64,000 bases of DNA from an uncultured Commensalibacter sp. (GCA_945266285.1 CALYOP010000001.1:248001-312000); one strand, 5' to 3'. Counted from the first letter of the stretch, positions 25,593 through 35,970 are shown. Numbers and translations are program-made. Notes: generated from the sequence alone by a model not told the origin.

Positions 25593-26162
25593 TAATACCG
25601 ATAAAGATCGCACCCCTTGGGCACCGCGGATAAGTACTCCTTCGATATCTGCGGTAGCTGAGGGACCACTATGCAATGAAGCATAATTAACTGAATACCA
25701 TTCAGGTTGCGCATAAGCGTCATGCAGATTGTAAACAATTTTTGCAGGATCGAGTAAAACGATTAAATGCTGGGGTAAATAACCCAATGTATTAATCATA
25801 AGATTTTTTTCAGTCAGACAAATAGATCCCGTTTCTGCCACCCCAAAACTAGCCCGCACAATTGCATAATCAATATCATCAAGCTCCTTGGGAAGATTTT
25901 GTTCATTCAGTTCTCGATTGCCTTTAATTTCTGGAACCATGGAACAGATTACATTCGCATTTTTTATTTTTTCCTTTAGTGCTTGCAAAGGATCAGCATC
26001 ACCAACAAGTAACAAAGTTCCACCCATTATAAGCAAAGATTTTTTAAATGCGTCGATAATATCAACAGACTTATCAAAAAAATTTGGCACTTTCGGAAGT
26101 GAAGTCGATATATTGGTTTGATGCTGGCGAATTCGATTTAAGATTTCTTCACGGCTACTCAT
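25581..26162 (-). CDS. lutC: L-lactate utilization protein LutC (LUD domain)
   Basis: 193 residues with a LUD domain (about 70-190): IVRASFGVAETGSICLTE and LPQHLIVLLDPAKIV, then GPSATADIEGVLIRGAQG. With LutA and LutB it forms the soluble L-lactate dehydrogenase that oxidises lactate to pyruvate. It overlaps lutB by four bases (ATGA) and is the last gene of the operon. The N-terminus is a short helix (EEILNRIRQHQ). It overlaps the convergent lipoprotein gene by 12 bases. Confidence 0.9.
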   Translation of the reverse strand: MSSREEILNRIRQHQTNISTSLPKVPNFFDKSVDIIDAFKKSLLIMGGTLLLVGDADPLQALKEKIKNANVICSMVPEIKGNRELNEQNLPKELDDIDYAIVRASFGVAETGSICLTEKNLMINTLGYLPQHLIVLLDPAKIVYNLHDAYAQPEWYSVNYASLHSGPSATADIEGVLIRGAQGVRSLSVLLIS

Positions 26163-27604
26163 GCTTCATCCCCTTTGCCGTTCATATAATGCTTTTTATA
26201 CCAGCTATGAAAAGTCTTCTTGGGCGCTTCTGGTAAATCACGTTGTCTTCCCCATGCATTAAGACGGTTGTAAACCACAAAATGTGGCAAATATTGCAGA
26301 ATCTTATCGCCCATTTGTATGGCTTGCCGGTATGCTTTGGGATTAGCGTATAATTTCCCTAAAGCTTTCATAATCACTTTTTTAGATAAAGACAGCTCGC
26401 CCTGTTTTGCTAGCTCTCCTCGCCAAGCAAGGATTTGTTCATGCAAATTAATTTTTACGGGACAAACATTGGCACAACTCCCATTAAGTGTCGAAGCAAA
26501 AGGCAAGTTGCGATATTTATGAGGGTCATAACCAGGGCTTAAAATCAATCCGATCGGACCTGCATAAACACTTCCATAACTCAATCCGCCACTACGACGG
26601 AAAACAGGACATGTATTCATACAAGCGCCACAACGTATACATTTTAATCCAGGCTTGAAATTGGGTTTTCCCAGCCGTGTGGATCGTCCATTATCGACCA
26701 ACACAACATGCATCTCTCCCCCACGACGTGGCCCTCGAAAATAAGAGGTATATTGCGTAATCGGCGATCCCAAAGCACTACGCGATAAAAGCCTGATGAA
26801 AACTGCAAGATGCTCCATTTTAGGAATAATTTTTTCAATACCTACAGTTACAATATGCAACGAGGGCGTATTTGCAGATAAATCGGCATTACCTTCATTC
26901 GTGCAAACGACAACCGCACCAGTTTCTGCAACCAGAAAATTCCCACCAGTCATTCCTGCATCTGCAGATAAAATATAAGGTCGTGTAGTTTCCCTTTGCC
27001 ATTCCGCGAGATAATGCACATCATTATTACCCGGTTGCGCATTTAACGTTTTGACAAATACTTTTGAGACATCCGTACGTGTTTTATGAACAGCTGGCAC
27101 CACGACGTGACTGGGATCTTCGTCGTCCAGTTGTTGAATACGTTCGCCTAAATCTGTTTCAACAACGGCTATTCCTTCCTTTTGCAAATAGGGACGTAAA
27201 CCGCATTCCTCACCCAGCATCGATTTACTTTTAATAAGCGATTTTGCTTGATGTGCTTTTAAAATATCCCCAATAATTTGATTACTTTCTTGGGCATCTT
27301 TTGCCCAATGCACATGTATTCCATTTTTTTTGGCGTTGTGCTCAAATTCTTCCAGATAATCTGCAAGGTGATCCAATGTATGGCTTTTGATATCGGACGC
27401 CAATTGACGTAATTCTTCCCATTCGGGAATTGCATGCATCTGTGCATCGCGCTTTTTTCTTAGATCCCATAACCGGTTGTCATGCATCATTTCATGTGCT
27501 GTTGCTGCAATAAACCGATTAGCGGCTTCCAATTGATCAACTGGGTGCCGTCCTCTAATTTTTGCTCCTCGAGGTTGTTCCTCTTCCTGTAACAGATGGT
27601 TCAT
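26159..27604 (-). CDS. lutB: L-lactate utilization iron-sulfur protein LutB
   Basis: 481 residues. An N-terminal LUD-like domain (SKSMLGEECGLRPYL, GGNFLVAETGAVVVCTNEGN) precedes a ferredoxin-like part with CIRCGACMNTCPVF at about residue 320 and CANVCPVKI at about 380, giving two [4Fe-4S] cluster sites. It passes electrons from lactate oxidation onward. Coupled by four-base overlaps to lutA upstream and lutC downstream, so the three are made in balance. Confidence 0.92.
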   Translation of the reverse strand: MNHLLQEEEQPRGAKIRGRHPVDQLEAANRFIAATAHEMMHDNRLWDLRKKRDAQMHAIPEWEELRQLASDIKSHTLDHLADYLEEFEHNAKKNGIHVHWAKDAQESNQIIGDILKAHQAKSLIKSKSMLGEECGLRPYLQKEGIAVVETDLGERIQQLDDEDPSHVVVPAVHKTRTDVSKVFVKTLNAQPGNNDVHYLAEWQRETTRPYILSADAGMTGGNFLVAETGAVVVCTNEGNADLSANTPSLHIVTVGIEKIIPKMEHLAVFIRLLSRSALGSPITQYTSYFRGPRRGGEMHVVLVDNGRSTRLGKPNFKPGLKCIRCGACMNTCPVFRRSGGLSYGSVYAGPIGLILSPGYDPHKYRNLPFASTLNGSCANVCPVKINLHEQILAWRGELAKQGELSLSKKVIMKALGKLYANPKAYRQAIQMGDKILQYLPHFVVYNRLNAWGRQRDLPEAPKKTFHSWYKKHYMNGKGDEA

Positions 27605-28344
27605 CTTATATCTCCATTCAGTACCTGAGCAATATGCGCGTAACGCAAGGGAATACCCATACGCTGTGCACAGCCTTTCTGATGCATCAGACAGGAACTA
27701 TCCGCAGAAATAACAAATTCAGCCCCGCTATTTCGTTGATCCAATACTTTATCCCGTCCCATTTTGGCAGACACCCCTTCTTCAAAAACTGAAAAAGTGC
27801 CTCCAAACCCACAGCATTCATCTGGACGTTGTAACTCTACAAATTCGATACCTTTGATTTTTTCCAACAAATTTTTGGGTTTTGAAAAAAATGCTTCACG
27901 TCGTTCAGACATACTCGCATGGCGTAAACCACGCAAAGCATTACAATTATAATGGATTGCCACTTTATGCGGGAAATTGGCCCAAGGAAAAGCTTCAACT
28001 TTTAATATATCATGCAAAAATTCGACTAAATCATAGCTATGTGTTCTTACATGCGTTACTTCATCCGTTTGCTCAATTGCATTCATATTATGACGAACCT
28101 GATTGGTACAACTTCCAGACGGCATAACGATATAGTCAAATTTAGCGAAATTTTTGACAAAGAGCGCTTCGGTTGCTGAAGCTTCTTTTTCGCAACCCGT
28201 ATTAGTCATGGGTTGACCGCAACAAGTTTGATCAAAAGGATAGACAACCTTTACATTAAATCTTTCCAGAAGTTTTAATGTTGAGATCCCAACTTCGGGT
28301 TCCATTGCATCCATATAACAAGGAATAAATAAACCAACTTCCAT
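27601..28344 (-). CDS. lutA: L-lactate utilization protein LutA (CCG-domain Fe-S protein)
   Basis: 247 residues from the ATG at 28344 (AAAGG upstream; an earlier ATG at 28362 would add MQRHEI with no ribosome site). Two cysteine-rich CCG domains as in heterodisulfide-reductase-type proteins: TCCGQPMTNTG near residue 50 and ECCGFGGTFSV near residue 185. First gene of lutABC. No LutR/LldR regulator or lactate permease is adjacent. Confidence 0.9.
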   Translation of the reverse strand: MEVGLFIPCYMDAMEPEVGISTLKLLERFNVKVVYPFDQTCCGQPMTNTGCEKEASATEALFVKNFAKFDYIVMPSGSCTNQVRHNMNAIEQTDEVTHVRTHSYDLVEFLHDILKVEAFPWANFPHKVAIHYNCNALRGLRHASMSERREAFFSKPKNLLEKIKGIEFVELQRPDECCGFGGTFSVFEEGVSAKMGRDKVLDQRNSGAEFVISADSSCLMHQKGCAQRMGIPLRYAHIAQVLNGDIR

Positions 28345-28415
28345 AATTTCATGCCTTTGCATGCAGGATTAAGATGGTTCATACTTGTATCATTTTTCGT
28401 TACAATAAACACGCG

Positions 28416-28433
28416 AAAAAACCCAGACTGGGT
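28416..28433 (-). terminator. Short terminator after the 28433-30064 gene
   Basis: On the minus strand ACCCA-GTC-TGGGT (28433-28421) is followed by TTTTTC. The stem is short (5 bp) but has a good U-tract and separates the membrane-protein gene from lutABC. Confidence 0.5.
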
Positions 28434-30064
28434 CAAAGATGCGTGTTATACAAATAAAGAGACATACCATCTTTTTCTTCAATCTGATCTGGTTTGCCAA
28501 AAGTTTTGACAATCATCTGATCATTATAGGTCTCAAAAGGATGAGGTAAAAGCACAAAGAATTTCTCTTTCTGCAAATTTTTAAAATCATAATGCGCAGT
28601 GATATGAACAAACGGATTAATTTTTGCGTCAGAATTAGCGATATCAGGAAACGTATTTGCTATACCGGCCATAACCTTGACTTTCCCTCTTGAAAGCATG
28701 GTTAAATTCGTAGAATACCAGTAAGTCCCTATTCCTTGCGTAAAACCCTTTTGTTCCAAATAAGTTAAAAATCCAGGAGATTGCGGTATAGAAAAACTTT
28801 TCCATGCATTCTGATAAAGGGACATATTAGAAATAATGGCTAATATGAATGCTGCTAAACTAGAAAGCTGTACAAAGCGATATTTTGAAAAATGTATTCC
28901 TACAGCCATGGTCATAAAGACCCAAAAAGAAAATAGATAACGTGCTGCAGCAATCGAATTATTTCCTGTGGCAATCATATTGCTCATGCCAACAGCGAAT
29001 AGATTAAAAATCGCTCCGAAAATGAGCATATATCCAAAAATTGGATAAGATGGATATCGGCGTAAATCTTGAAAATTAAAAATCGCGCGATAATGTTTTC
29101 TTATACAAACGCCAATTAATCCAAAAGATAAAAGAAAAATTGGCAAATGACTCATTTCCGGTAAAGCAAGTATGAAAGATTTATCAAAAAAATCAGCACT
29201 AAAAAGCTGCAATAAAGCTTGCAAAGTAACCGAAATATTCGTGCTTAATTGTGAAAAAGTTGCGAATTTACCGGGAAGTGCTTCTAATTGAAATCCTCCT
29301 GTCATGCTATTGATTATTAAAACAATTTTAGCCAAACCAATAGCTGTAATAGCAGTCATACCAATATATAAACTGCGTTTTCTATGTTCCCATATTGTAA
29401 GAATACAAACACAGAACAGAGGTATAGCACAACAATACATGACTAACGGATCGCTTAATCGACCTAAAAAAAGCATTAAAAAACAAATAAAAAGCTTTTT
29501 CCAAAAACTGCTTATTGATGAGGCTTGAAATGCTTGATCCGCAAAATGAAATGCCCATAAACAATAAACCAAAGACCCTAAATGAATAGCTGATAAGGTA
29601 ATAAAATACATTACCGTGCTGTGCATAATAGGAAAGGCCAGACTTGTTGCTATAAGTAATACACCACCAAATTTCGTCCATTTCCCTGATAGGCGTGTTA
29701 ATACCATCCAACACGCCGATATCCATAAAATCGTCCAGGTTATCGCAGGTTGAATAATGATCAACAGTGGACTATTTGGGCTATGACCAGACCATGCGCT
29801 TAGTTTAGAAAGTATAGCTGAAAGAATGATATCAGAAGTCCAAAAGTCCGGCTGGGTTAATATCCATCCTTTTAAACGCCAATTGCCGTTAGCCAGATCA
29901 ACACCAGCTAGAAAATAATTTACCTGATCCGCTGTTTTAGGATAAAGCCCAGATAAAAAAATGAAAAAGATCAAATAACATAGAATAAAGGAAATAAATA
30001 ATAACCCTATAAGAACCCTATTCCACGTAAAGTTTTTTGATATCATCGTATTTTTCTTTATCAT
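28433..30064 (-). CDS. Polytopic membrane protein, GT-C glycosyltransferase-like
   Basis: 543 residues with about 11-12 hydrophobic segments and a soluble C-terminal part (about 440-543). After the first helix an acidic loop (LYPKTADQVNYFLAGVDLA) and a DFWTSD segment recall the first periplasmic loop of GT-C transferases, which move sugars from lipid carriers; no exact family is recognised and the role is inference. It lies 26 bases behind the DsbD-like gene, same strand, and may be cotranscribed. An unknown transporter or envelope protein is the alternative. Confidence 0.6.
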   Translation of the reverse strand: MIKKNTMISKNFTWNRVLIGLLFISFILCYLIFFIFLSGLYPKTADQVNYFLAGVDLANGNWRLKGWILTQPDFWTSDIILSAILSKLSAWSGHSPNSPLLIIIQPAITWTILWISACWMVLTRLSGKWTKFGGVLLIATSLAFPIMHSTVMYFITLSAIHLGSLVYCLWAFHFADQAFQASSISSFWKKLFICFLMLFLGRLSDPLVMYCCAIPLFCVCILTIWEHRKRSLYIGMTAITAIGLAKIVLIINSMTGGFQLEALPGKFATFSQLSTNISVTLQALLQLFSADFFDKSFILALPEMSHLPIFLLSFGLIGVCIRKHYRAIFNFQDLRRYPSYPIFGYMLIFGAIFNLFAVGMSNMIATGNNSIAAARYLFSFWVFMTMAVGIHFSKYRFVQLSSLAAFILAIISNMSLYQNAWKSFSIPQSPGFLTYLEQKGFTQGIGTYWYSTNLTMLSRGKVKVMAGIANTFPDIANSDAKINPFVHITAHYDFKNLQKEKFFVLLPHPFETYNDQMIVKTFGKPDQIEEKDGMSLYLYNTHL

Positions 30065-30090
30065 TTTTCAAAAATCTTAAAGCTAAATTC

Positions 30091-32148
30091 CTAATTTATG
30101 ACCTTAAGAATTTGTTTGGGCGTTAATATTTGAGGTAATATCACAGATTTACCTTGTGAATCATAATAAAGATATAAAGGCACCCCTTCACGTCCATGCT
30201 GGCGTAAAAATTTCCCTATTTCTTCGTCATATTGTGTCCAATCACCGACCATATAGTGAATATGTTTTTCAGCAAATTTCTTTTTCACTTCGCTCGACGA
30301 TAAAGCAACCTGTTCATTAGCCAAACAAGTCAGACACCAGGAAGCGGTTATATTAACAAAAATGGATTGATGATTTTTGCGTAAAGAATCAAATTTGGTT
30401 ACTGAAAATGGTATAAAATCGTTATTTGTTTGCGACTTTTTTAAATGAGATGAACTTCCTTCTAACCAAAAAAGATTCGCACAAGTGAGCCCTATAACAA
30501 TCAAAGCAATACTATAAAAAAGCTTACGCCAAACCGGGTAAATTCCTTGCATTTGCAAACGCTGTGCCCATCCCCATAGCCAGCTTCCAAACCCAAGACT
30601 AACCAGACCACTCATAACAACCAGCATCAACCATGGACGTCCATATTGTTGAACAACCCAGATAAGCCATATGCAGCTTATAAACAAAGGAAACGCTAGA
30701 AATTGCCGTAAGATCACCATCCAATAACCTTGACGCGGTAATTTATTGGCAAATGCAGGAATACAACTTATTAATAAATAAGGGAAAGCTAACCCCAGCC
30801 CCATACTCAAAAATATCAATATACTCACCCAAAAGGGTGCGGTTAAAGCTTCGGCAACGGCTATACCCATAAAGGGTGCAGTACACGGTGTGGCAACAAT
30901 GACAACCAATAATCCAGTCAAAAAATCTTGGATATATCCCGTATAAGTCGTCGGTTTTATCGTTACTGAAAATCGAAATTCAAAAATTCCGAGCATATTA
31001 AGCGCAATCAAAAATAACAGCCAGCAGATTCCAATAACAAATCCCACCGATTGAAATTGAAATCCCCATCCTAAATGGCTTCCGCTCCAGCGCATTAATG
31101 AAAAAATTAAAGCAACTAAACCAAAACAGGTTAAAATTCCTAAGGTATAAACATATGCTCCTTTCCGCTGTGATATCCGGTTATCATTCTTTATTTGGCT
31201 AAAGGATAAAATTTTCAGGGTTAGGACAGGAAAAACACATGGCATTAAATTAAGTAATATTCCACTTAGAAATGCTATGACTATAAAAATGATAACATTT
31301 TTATGCTCAGCTGCCTTAGGTAATGCTTTTACGGGGGCCTGAATCATCAAGTTGGTATGTTGACCTTGCGCATCAACCAAAACCAAAACACCATCCAATG
31401 TTTTCAAAGAATTAATCGGATGATTTAGCGCCAAATCTAATTTGAATAATCCATTCTTAATATTCAGTTTTTGTGGTGTTTTATGTAGAATCAATCCTGC
31501 CTGTTCCGGCATAAACCATGCATCTGTTATATGATTTAAACGCATATCGGTGTTATTAAACCACAAACTCCCTGAAGGGCTAATATAAATCGGCCAAGAA
31601 TTCGGATGGGGTAATTGCTGAAATGCTTTATCAAATAAAACTGCTTCGTTTAAAATCCCTTCTGCACCAAAGGGTAAATTTAAAATGAAATTTCCCTGTT
31701 CAGGAATACAAACATCTGCACAAACCAACCAATTTGCAGTCGCTTCAAGATGCAAATCAGTTTTTGACAATTTCTTTAACGGCAACCGAATAGGTAAAAT
31801 AACCTCATTTGTATAAATATAGGATTGTAATCCTGCTTCATTTAAAGGTTCAGGCGTTGGCCATAAAATCGTTTTTCCGTTCCCTTCTGCACCACCAGTT
31901 GCTGCAACAGAAACCTGTGCGCCTTCACCCGCATCACCAGGATTTTTCCAGTAAGTATGCCATCCAGGTTTTAAACGGATCCGTAATCCTACGGTAATCT
32001 GATCTTGGCCATCATAACGGTCAATATTACTAATCAGGCTTGTTTGATCATAACGCGAAATAACCGAATTACTTTCGGCAGCCCATGATAAGGGTAATCT
32101 TGTTCCCAACAGTAAAAAAACAAACACAAAATAAAAATAAAGACGCAA
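30091..32148 (-). CDS. DsbD/ScsB-type thiol:disulfide reductase
   Basis: 685 residues; carries electrons from cytosolic thioredoxin across the inner membrane to periplasmic disulfides. The start is TTG with GGAAAG upstream, giving a signal peptide ending SWA-AES. The periplasmic N-terminal domain (about 25-280) contains RLKPGWHTYWKNPGDAG, typical of the longer ScsB-like branch, and CVDVCIPEQ-like VCADVCIPE. The membrane domain holds the redox cysteines in NLMPCVFPV and ATPCTAPFMG. The C-terminal thioredoxin-like domain has Cys605-x2-Cys608 (WCLTC). Divergent from hrpB. Confidence 0.88.
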   Translation of the reverse strand: MRLYFYFVFVFLLLGTRLPLSWAAESNSVISRYDQTSLISNIDRYDGQDQITVGLRIRLKPGWHTYWKNPGDAGEGAQVSVAATGGAEGNGKTILWPTPEPLNEAGLQSYIYTNEVILPIRLPLKKLSKTDLHLEATANWLVCADVCIPEQGNFILNLPFGAEGILNEAVLFDKAFQQLPHPNSWPIYISPSGSLWFNNTDMRLNHITDAWFMPEQAGLILHKTPQKLNIKNGLFKLDLALNHPINSLKTLDGVLVLVDAQGQHTNLMIQAPVKALPKAAEHKNVIIFIVIAFLSGILLNLMPCVFPVLTLKILSFSQIKNDNRISQRKGAYVYTLGILTCFGLVALIFSLMRWSGSHLGWGFQFQSVGFVIGICWLLFLIALNMLGIFEFRFSVTIKPTTYTGYIQDFLTGLLVVIVATPCTAPFMGIAVAEALTAPFWVSILIFLSMGLGLAFPYLLISCIPAFANKLPRQGYWMVILRQFLAFPLFISCIWLIWVVQQYGRPWLMLVVMSGLVSLGFGSWLWGWAQRLQMQGIYPVWRKLFYSIALIVIGLTCANLFWLEGSSSHLKKSQTNNDFIPFSVTKFDSLRKNHQSIFVNITASWCLTCLANEQVALSSSEVKKKFAEKHIHYMVGDWTQYDEEIGKFLRQHGREGVPLYLYYDSQGKSVILPQILTPKQILKVIN

Positions 32149-32268
32149 TGAAGCTTTCCCTTTATAAATCGCAAACTATTTTTGTATAAAAAAGAAAAAG
32201 AACGTTATAAACAAATTAAAGATTATTTTTCACCTTTTCGTCTTCGACCTAACTTCATCTTTTATATT

Positions 32269-34743
32269 ATGCATTTCAACCAAAATCTTCCCATTCAGGA
32301 ATCACTTTCTACATTACATACGCAGCTTGATATGCAATCTAATGTTATTGTAGTCGCACCTCCTGGAACTGGGAAAACGACTTTGGTTCCTTTATCTTTA
32401 CTCGATGCAAAATGGCGAAAAAATAAAAAAATTATTCTTCTTGAACCGCGCCGTGTTGCTACACGTGCAGCAGCCCGTCAAATGGCACGGATCTACAACG
32501 AAAACCTCGGAGAAACAATAGGTTACCGGACACGTCTAGAAAAAGCCATTGGGTCGCAAACCATCATCGAAGTTATTACATATGGATTATTTTTAAGACA
32601 TCTTCTAAGTAATCCAACTTTGGATGACGTCGCCTGCGTTATATTTGATGAAATCCATGAACGATCGTTAGATGCAGATTTATGCCTTAGCCTTTGCTCT
32701 GACATACAACGCTGTTTACGACCTGAATTACGTTTATTGGCTATGTCAGCAACACCGTCTTCGGATAATTTACAGAAAATTTTAAACGCTTCAATTGTAA
32801 CAAGCACAAGCAAAATTTTCCCACTTACGCTTTATTATCGAAAAAACGATATTCTTCATCCTCGAGATCTACCAGCGGCAATGGCTGCAAAAATTACGGA
32901 TGCTTGGAACGAAAATTGTGGAAATATTCTGGCATTTTTACCAGGTGCAGCAGAAATTCATCGTACTAAAGCGCTTCTTTCTGATCTAGATGGCGATATT
33001 TTTCCGCTTTACGGTGATCTGCCCTCTACTGAACAAGATCTTGCTTTAAGTATTCCTCAACCCAACAATAAAAGAAGAGTTATTTTAGCCACTTCGATTG
33101 CAGAAACCTCGCTTACAGTGCCGGGTGTTCGTATTGTTATTGATGGTGGTTTTCGCCGTTTACCTATTTTAAATCCTGATACAGGGTTAACCCGTCTCCA
33201 AACCCAACGTATTTCTCGAGCAGCCGCAGAACAACGCGCAGGACGTGCTGGACGTGAAGCTCCTGGTATCGTATACCGTTTATGGACTGAAGCTAAAGGA
33301 CGTAGTTTACCTTTACATGATCGTCCAGAAATCCTGGAAAGTGAATTAAGCCAATTTCTGCTAGTTACCAAAGCTTGGCAGAACATTATGGGAACAGAAT
33401 TGAAGGAACTTCCTCTACTCGACTATCCTTCCCAAGGTGTTTTACAAGCAGCACAATCATTGCTTTTTATGCTTGGTGCTTTGGACGATGATAGTAAAAT
33501 AACCCCTTTGGGTCAAAAAATGACGCAGTTTGGTTCCCATCCCCGTATGGCTGCGATGATGCTTTCTGCTGAAACAACACAAGAAAAAGCACTAACCGCA
33601 GATATCGCTGCTCTTTTAGAAGAACGTGACCCTTTCCGACAGATGCAACCTTTTCAATCCAATCTTGGTTTGCGTCTCGAATGGTTAAGACAACCTCCAA
33701 AAACAGATTTATCGCTGTGGCATCGTATCCAGCAAATTAGTCGGGAATATCGCAAACGATTAAAAATTCCAGTTCATCAAACTGCCGAAGGAAATCCTGC
33801 ATCTTTTATTTTGGCGGCTTTTCCAGAACGGATTGCCCAACGCCGTAATGAAATCGGATCCTTCCGCTTAGCAGGCGGTGGCAGTGCACATATTAGTCAA
33901 CAAGACCCCTTAGCAAAATCGCCTCTTTTAGCTGTAGCCAGTTTACATGTTCATCGACGTACCGATATTTGCCTCGCTTCTGAAATTAATATAAAAGATT
34001 TATGTCAAAAACTGCAGCACCTTATTCAATCTGAGACAGAAGCTTCCTTAGATACGGTTAGCCACCATATTGTTATGCGAGAACGACTTCGATTAGGACG
34101 GTTGGTCTTACAGGATAGGAATGTTTCGATAACCGCTGAAAAAGCGTTTCCTATTTTAATACAATATATTAAAAAGAATTTGAAAAATGCTTTGAATTGG
34201 ACTGATCAAACCACACAGTTACAGGCACGTTGGCAATGGGCTCAACAATATCTAAACATGGATATGTCCATTGATTTATCCGATGAGGCACTTATTACTG
34301 AATGTGAAGATTGGTTAGGTCCATGGCTTGAAGGGATTACAGATTTGGATGCATTAAAGCAATTAAACATTTCTGAAATCTTGAAAAACAGAATAGGATA
34401 TTCGAATTACCAGTTTTTAAATCAAAAATTTCCATCGCATTTATCCATTGGAGACCGTCAACTTTTGATTGATTACACGCAACCAATCCCCACTATTTCA
34501 GCACGTGCACAATATTTCTACGGAATCCAAGAAACACCAAGTCTGGATAATGGAAATATTCCCTTGCAGTTCTGTTTACTTTCCCCTGCTGGTCGTCCCC
34601 AAGCCATTACTAAAGATCTAATTCGTTTTTGGCAGGAAGGATGGAAAGACATGCGTCGCGATATGAAAGGCCGCTATCCTAAACATGACTGGCCAGAAAA
34701 TCCACTTTCATATCTACCATCATCTAAAAAAAACTGCTTTTGA
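32269..34743 (+). CDS. hrpB: ATP-dependent helicase HrpB
   Basis: 824 residues from the ATG at 32269; the frame extends to a TTG at 32182 but LPIQESL near the ATG matches the usual HrpB N-terminus. DEAH/RHA helicase: APPGTGKTTLVPL (Walker A), FDEIHERSLD (DEIH box), MSATPS (motif III), then the RecA2 motifs TSIAETSLTVPGV and QRAGRAGRE. The long C-terminal HrpB-specific region ends with KGRYPKHDWPENP, a signature of the family. Its cellular role in bacteria is poorly defined. HtrA gene follows after 18 bases. Confidence 0.92.
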   Translation: MHFNQNLPIQESLSTLHTQLDMQSNVIVVAPPGTGKTTLVPLSLLDAKWRKNKKIILLEPRRVATRAAARQMARIYNENLGETIGYRTRLEKAIGSQTIIEVITYGLFLRHLLSNPTLDDVACVIFDEIHERSLDADLCLSLCSDIQRCLRPELRLLAMSATPSSDNLQKILNASIVTSTSKIFPLTLYYRKNDILHPRDLPAAMAAKITDAWNENCGNILAFLPGAAEIHRTKALLSDLDGDIFPLYGDLPSTEQDLALSIPQPNNKRRVILATSIAETSLTVPGVRIVIDGGFRRLPILNPDTGLTRLQTQRISRAAAEQRAGRAGREAPGIVYRLWTEAKGRSLPLHDRPEILESELSQFLLVTKAWQNIMGTELKELPLLDYPSQGVLQAAQSLLFMLGALDDDSKITPLGQKMTQFGSHPRMAAMMLSAETTQEKALTADIAALLEERDPFRQMQPFQSNLGLRLEWLRQPPKTDLSLWHRIQQISREYRKRLKIPVHQTAEGNPASFILAAFPERIAQRRNEIGSFRLAGGGSAHISQQDPLAKSPLLAVASLHVHRRTDICLASEINIKDLCQKLQHLIQSETEASLDTVSHHIVMRERLRLGRLVLQDRNVSITAEKAFPILIQYIKKNLKNALNWTDQTTQLQARWQWAQQYLNMDMSIDLSDEALITECEDWLGPWLEGITDLDALKQLNISEILKNRIGYSNYQFLNQKFPSHLSIGDRQLLIDYTQPIPTISARAQYFYGIQETPSLDNGNIPLQFCLLSPAGRPQAITKDLIRFWQEGWKDMRRDMKGRYPKHDWPENPLSYLPSSKKNCF

Positions 34744-34761
34744 AAAGTCTAAGTAATTTAC

Positions 34762-35970
34762 ATGTATTTTTCAGATTTATTTGCTCACCCTTACAACAAA
34801 ATCAAGAATGATAAACTGAAAACCTTGATGATTTCTTTAACATTGGGTTTTATTAGTACATCATCCGTTCTGGCTCAGCCAAATAATCAAACAAATAATG
34901 TAACTGAACCTCAAAAACCTCCCGAATACGCAGCAAAGGCTGTCCCCTCTTCTTCTTTGTCACAATCATCTTCATTGCTGGTTGATTATGGTCCTTTGAC
35001 TTTTGCACCATTGGTGAAAAAGGTAGTTCCAGCTGTAGTAAATATTGCGGTCTCTCATGATGATGATCCTTCAACAAAACCAAGACTTCGGGTTCCTCCT
35101 TCATTAAAGGGAACACCTTTTGAAAAGGAATTTCGTCAACGTCAGCATACACAGCGACGTCAAACGACAGAGGCTGGCTCTGGTTTCATCATTGATCCTA
35201 AAGGTATTATCGTTACGAATACCCATGTGGTTGGTGATGCGGATAATATTATGGTTTCCATGATTGATGGAACTCAATTTTCTGCTGAAATTGTGGGAAC
35301 AGATTATTTAACCGATATTGCCGTCATTCAGGTTAATTCCTCAAAACCGCTCCCTTACGTTAAATGGGGTGATAGTCGAAAAGTTGAAGTCGGTGATTGG
35401 GTATTGGCTGCGGGTAACCCTTTTGGATTAGGTTCATCCGTTACAGCAGGCATTGTCTCAGCACGTGGACGTGATATTGGAGCTAGTCCATTTGATGATT
35501 TCTTACAATTAGATGCCCCTATGAATCCTGGTAATTCTGGTGGTCCGTCTTTTAATCTATCGGGACAAGTCGTTGCTTTAAACACAGCAATTGTTTCCCC
35601 CACCGGAAGTTCCGTTGGCATTGGATTTGGTATTCCGTCTGAAATCGTAGCTCCTATAGTCGAACAACTTTGCAAAACGGGTTATATCGATCGTGGTTGG
35701 TTAGGGGTAACCTTGGAAGATAATAATGGTCATGATGGTGTAAAAATTACAGGCATTGACCGCAAAGGCCCTGCAGAAAAAGCAAAAATCAAAATAGGCG
35801 ACCGTGTAGAATTAATTGATAGTCAACATGTTGATACGGTAAGAACCTTTATGAAAACAGTTGCTATTGCACATCCGGGATCAACGATTGAATTAAAAAT
35901 TAAAAGAGGGACAAAAAATATATCACTTCCTGTTATTGTCGGTCATCGCCCCTTGGAAGCAGATAACTAA
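34762..35970 (+). CDS. HtrA/Deg-type periplasmic serine protease, one PDZ
   Basis: 402 residues; degrades or folds damaged envelope proteins. An N-terminal hydrophobic segment (about 24-38, ending VLAQP) is a signal peptide or anchor. The catalytic triad is His155 (TNTHVVGD), Asp185 (LTDIAVIQV) and Ser259 (NPGNSGGPSF). One PDZ domain covers about 300-395 (IDRGWLGVTLEDN onward), so it is DegS/HtrA-like in layout instead of two-PDZ DegP. A Ser/Pro-rich linker lies between signal and protease. Behind hrpB by 18 bases. Confidence 0.9.
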   Translation: MYFSDLFAHPYNKIKNDKLKTLMISLTLGFISTSSVLAQPNNQTNNVTEPQKPPEYAAKAVPSSSLSQSSSLLVDYGPLTFAPLVKKVVPAVVNIAVSHDDDPSTKPRLRVPPSLKGTPFEKEFRQRQHTQRRQTTEAGSGFIIDPKGIIVTNTHVVGDADNIMVSMIDGTQFSAEIVGTDYLTDIAVIQVNSSKPLPYVKWGDSRKVEVGDWVLAAGNPFGLGSSVTAGIVSARGRDIGASPFDDFLQLDAPMNPGNSGGPSFNLSGQVVALNTAIVSPTGSSVGIGFGIPSEIVAPIVEQLCKTGYIDRGWLGVTLEDNNGHDGVKITGIDRKGPAEKAKIKIGDRVELIDSQHVDTVRTFMKTVAIAHPGSTIELKIKRGTKNISLPVIVGHRPLEADN

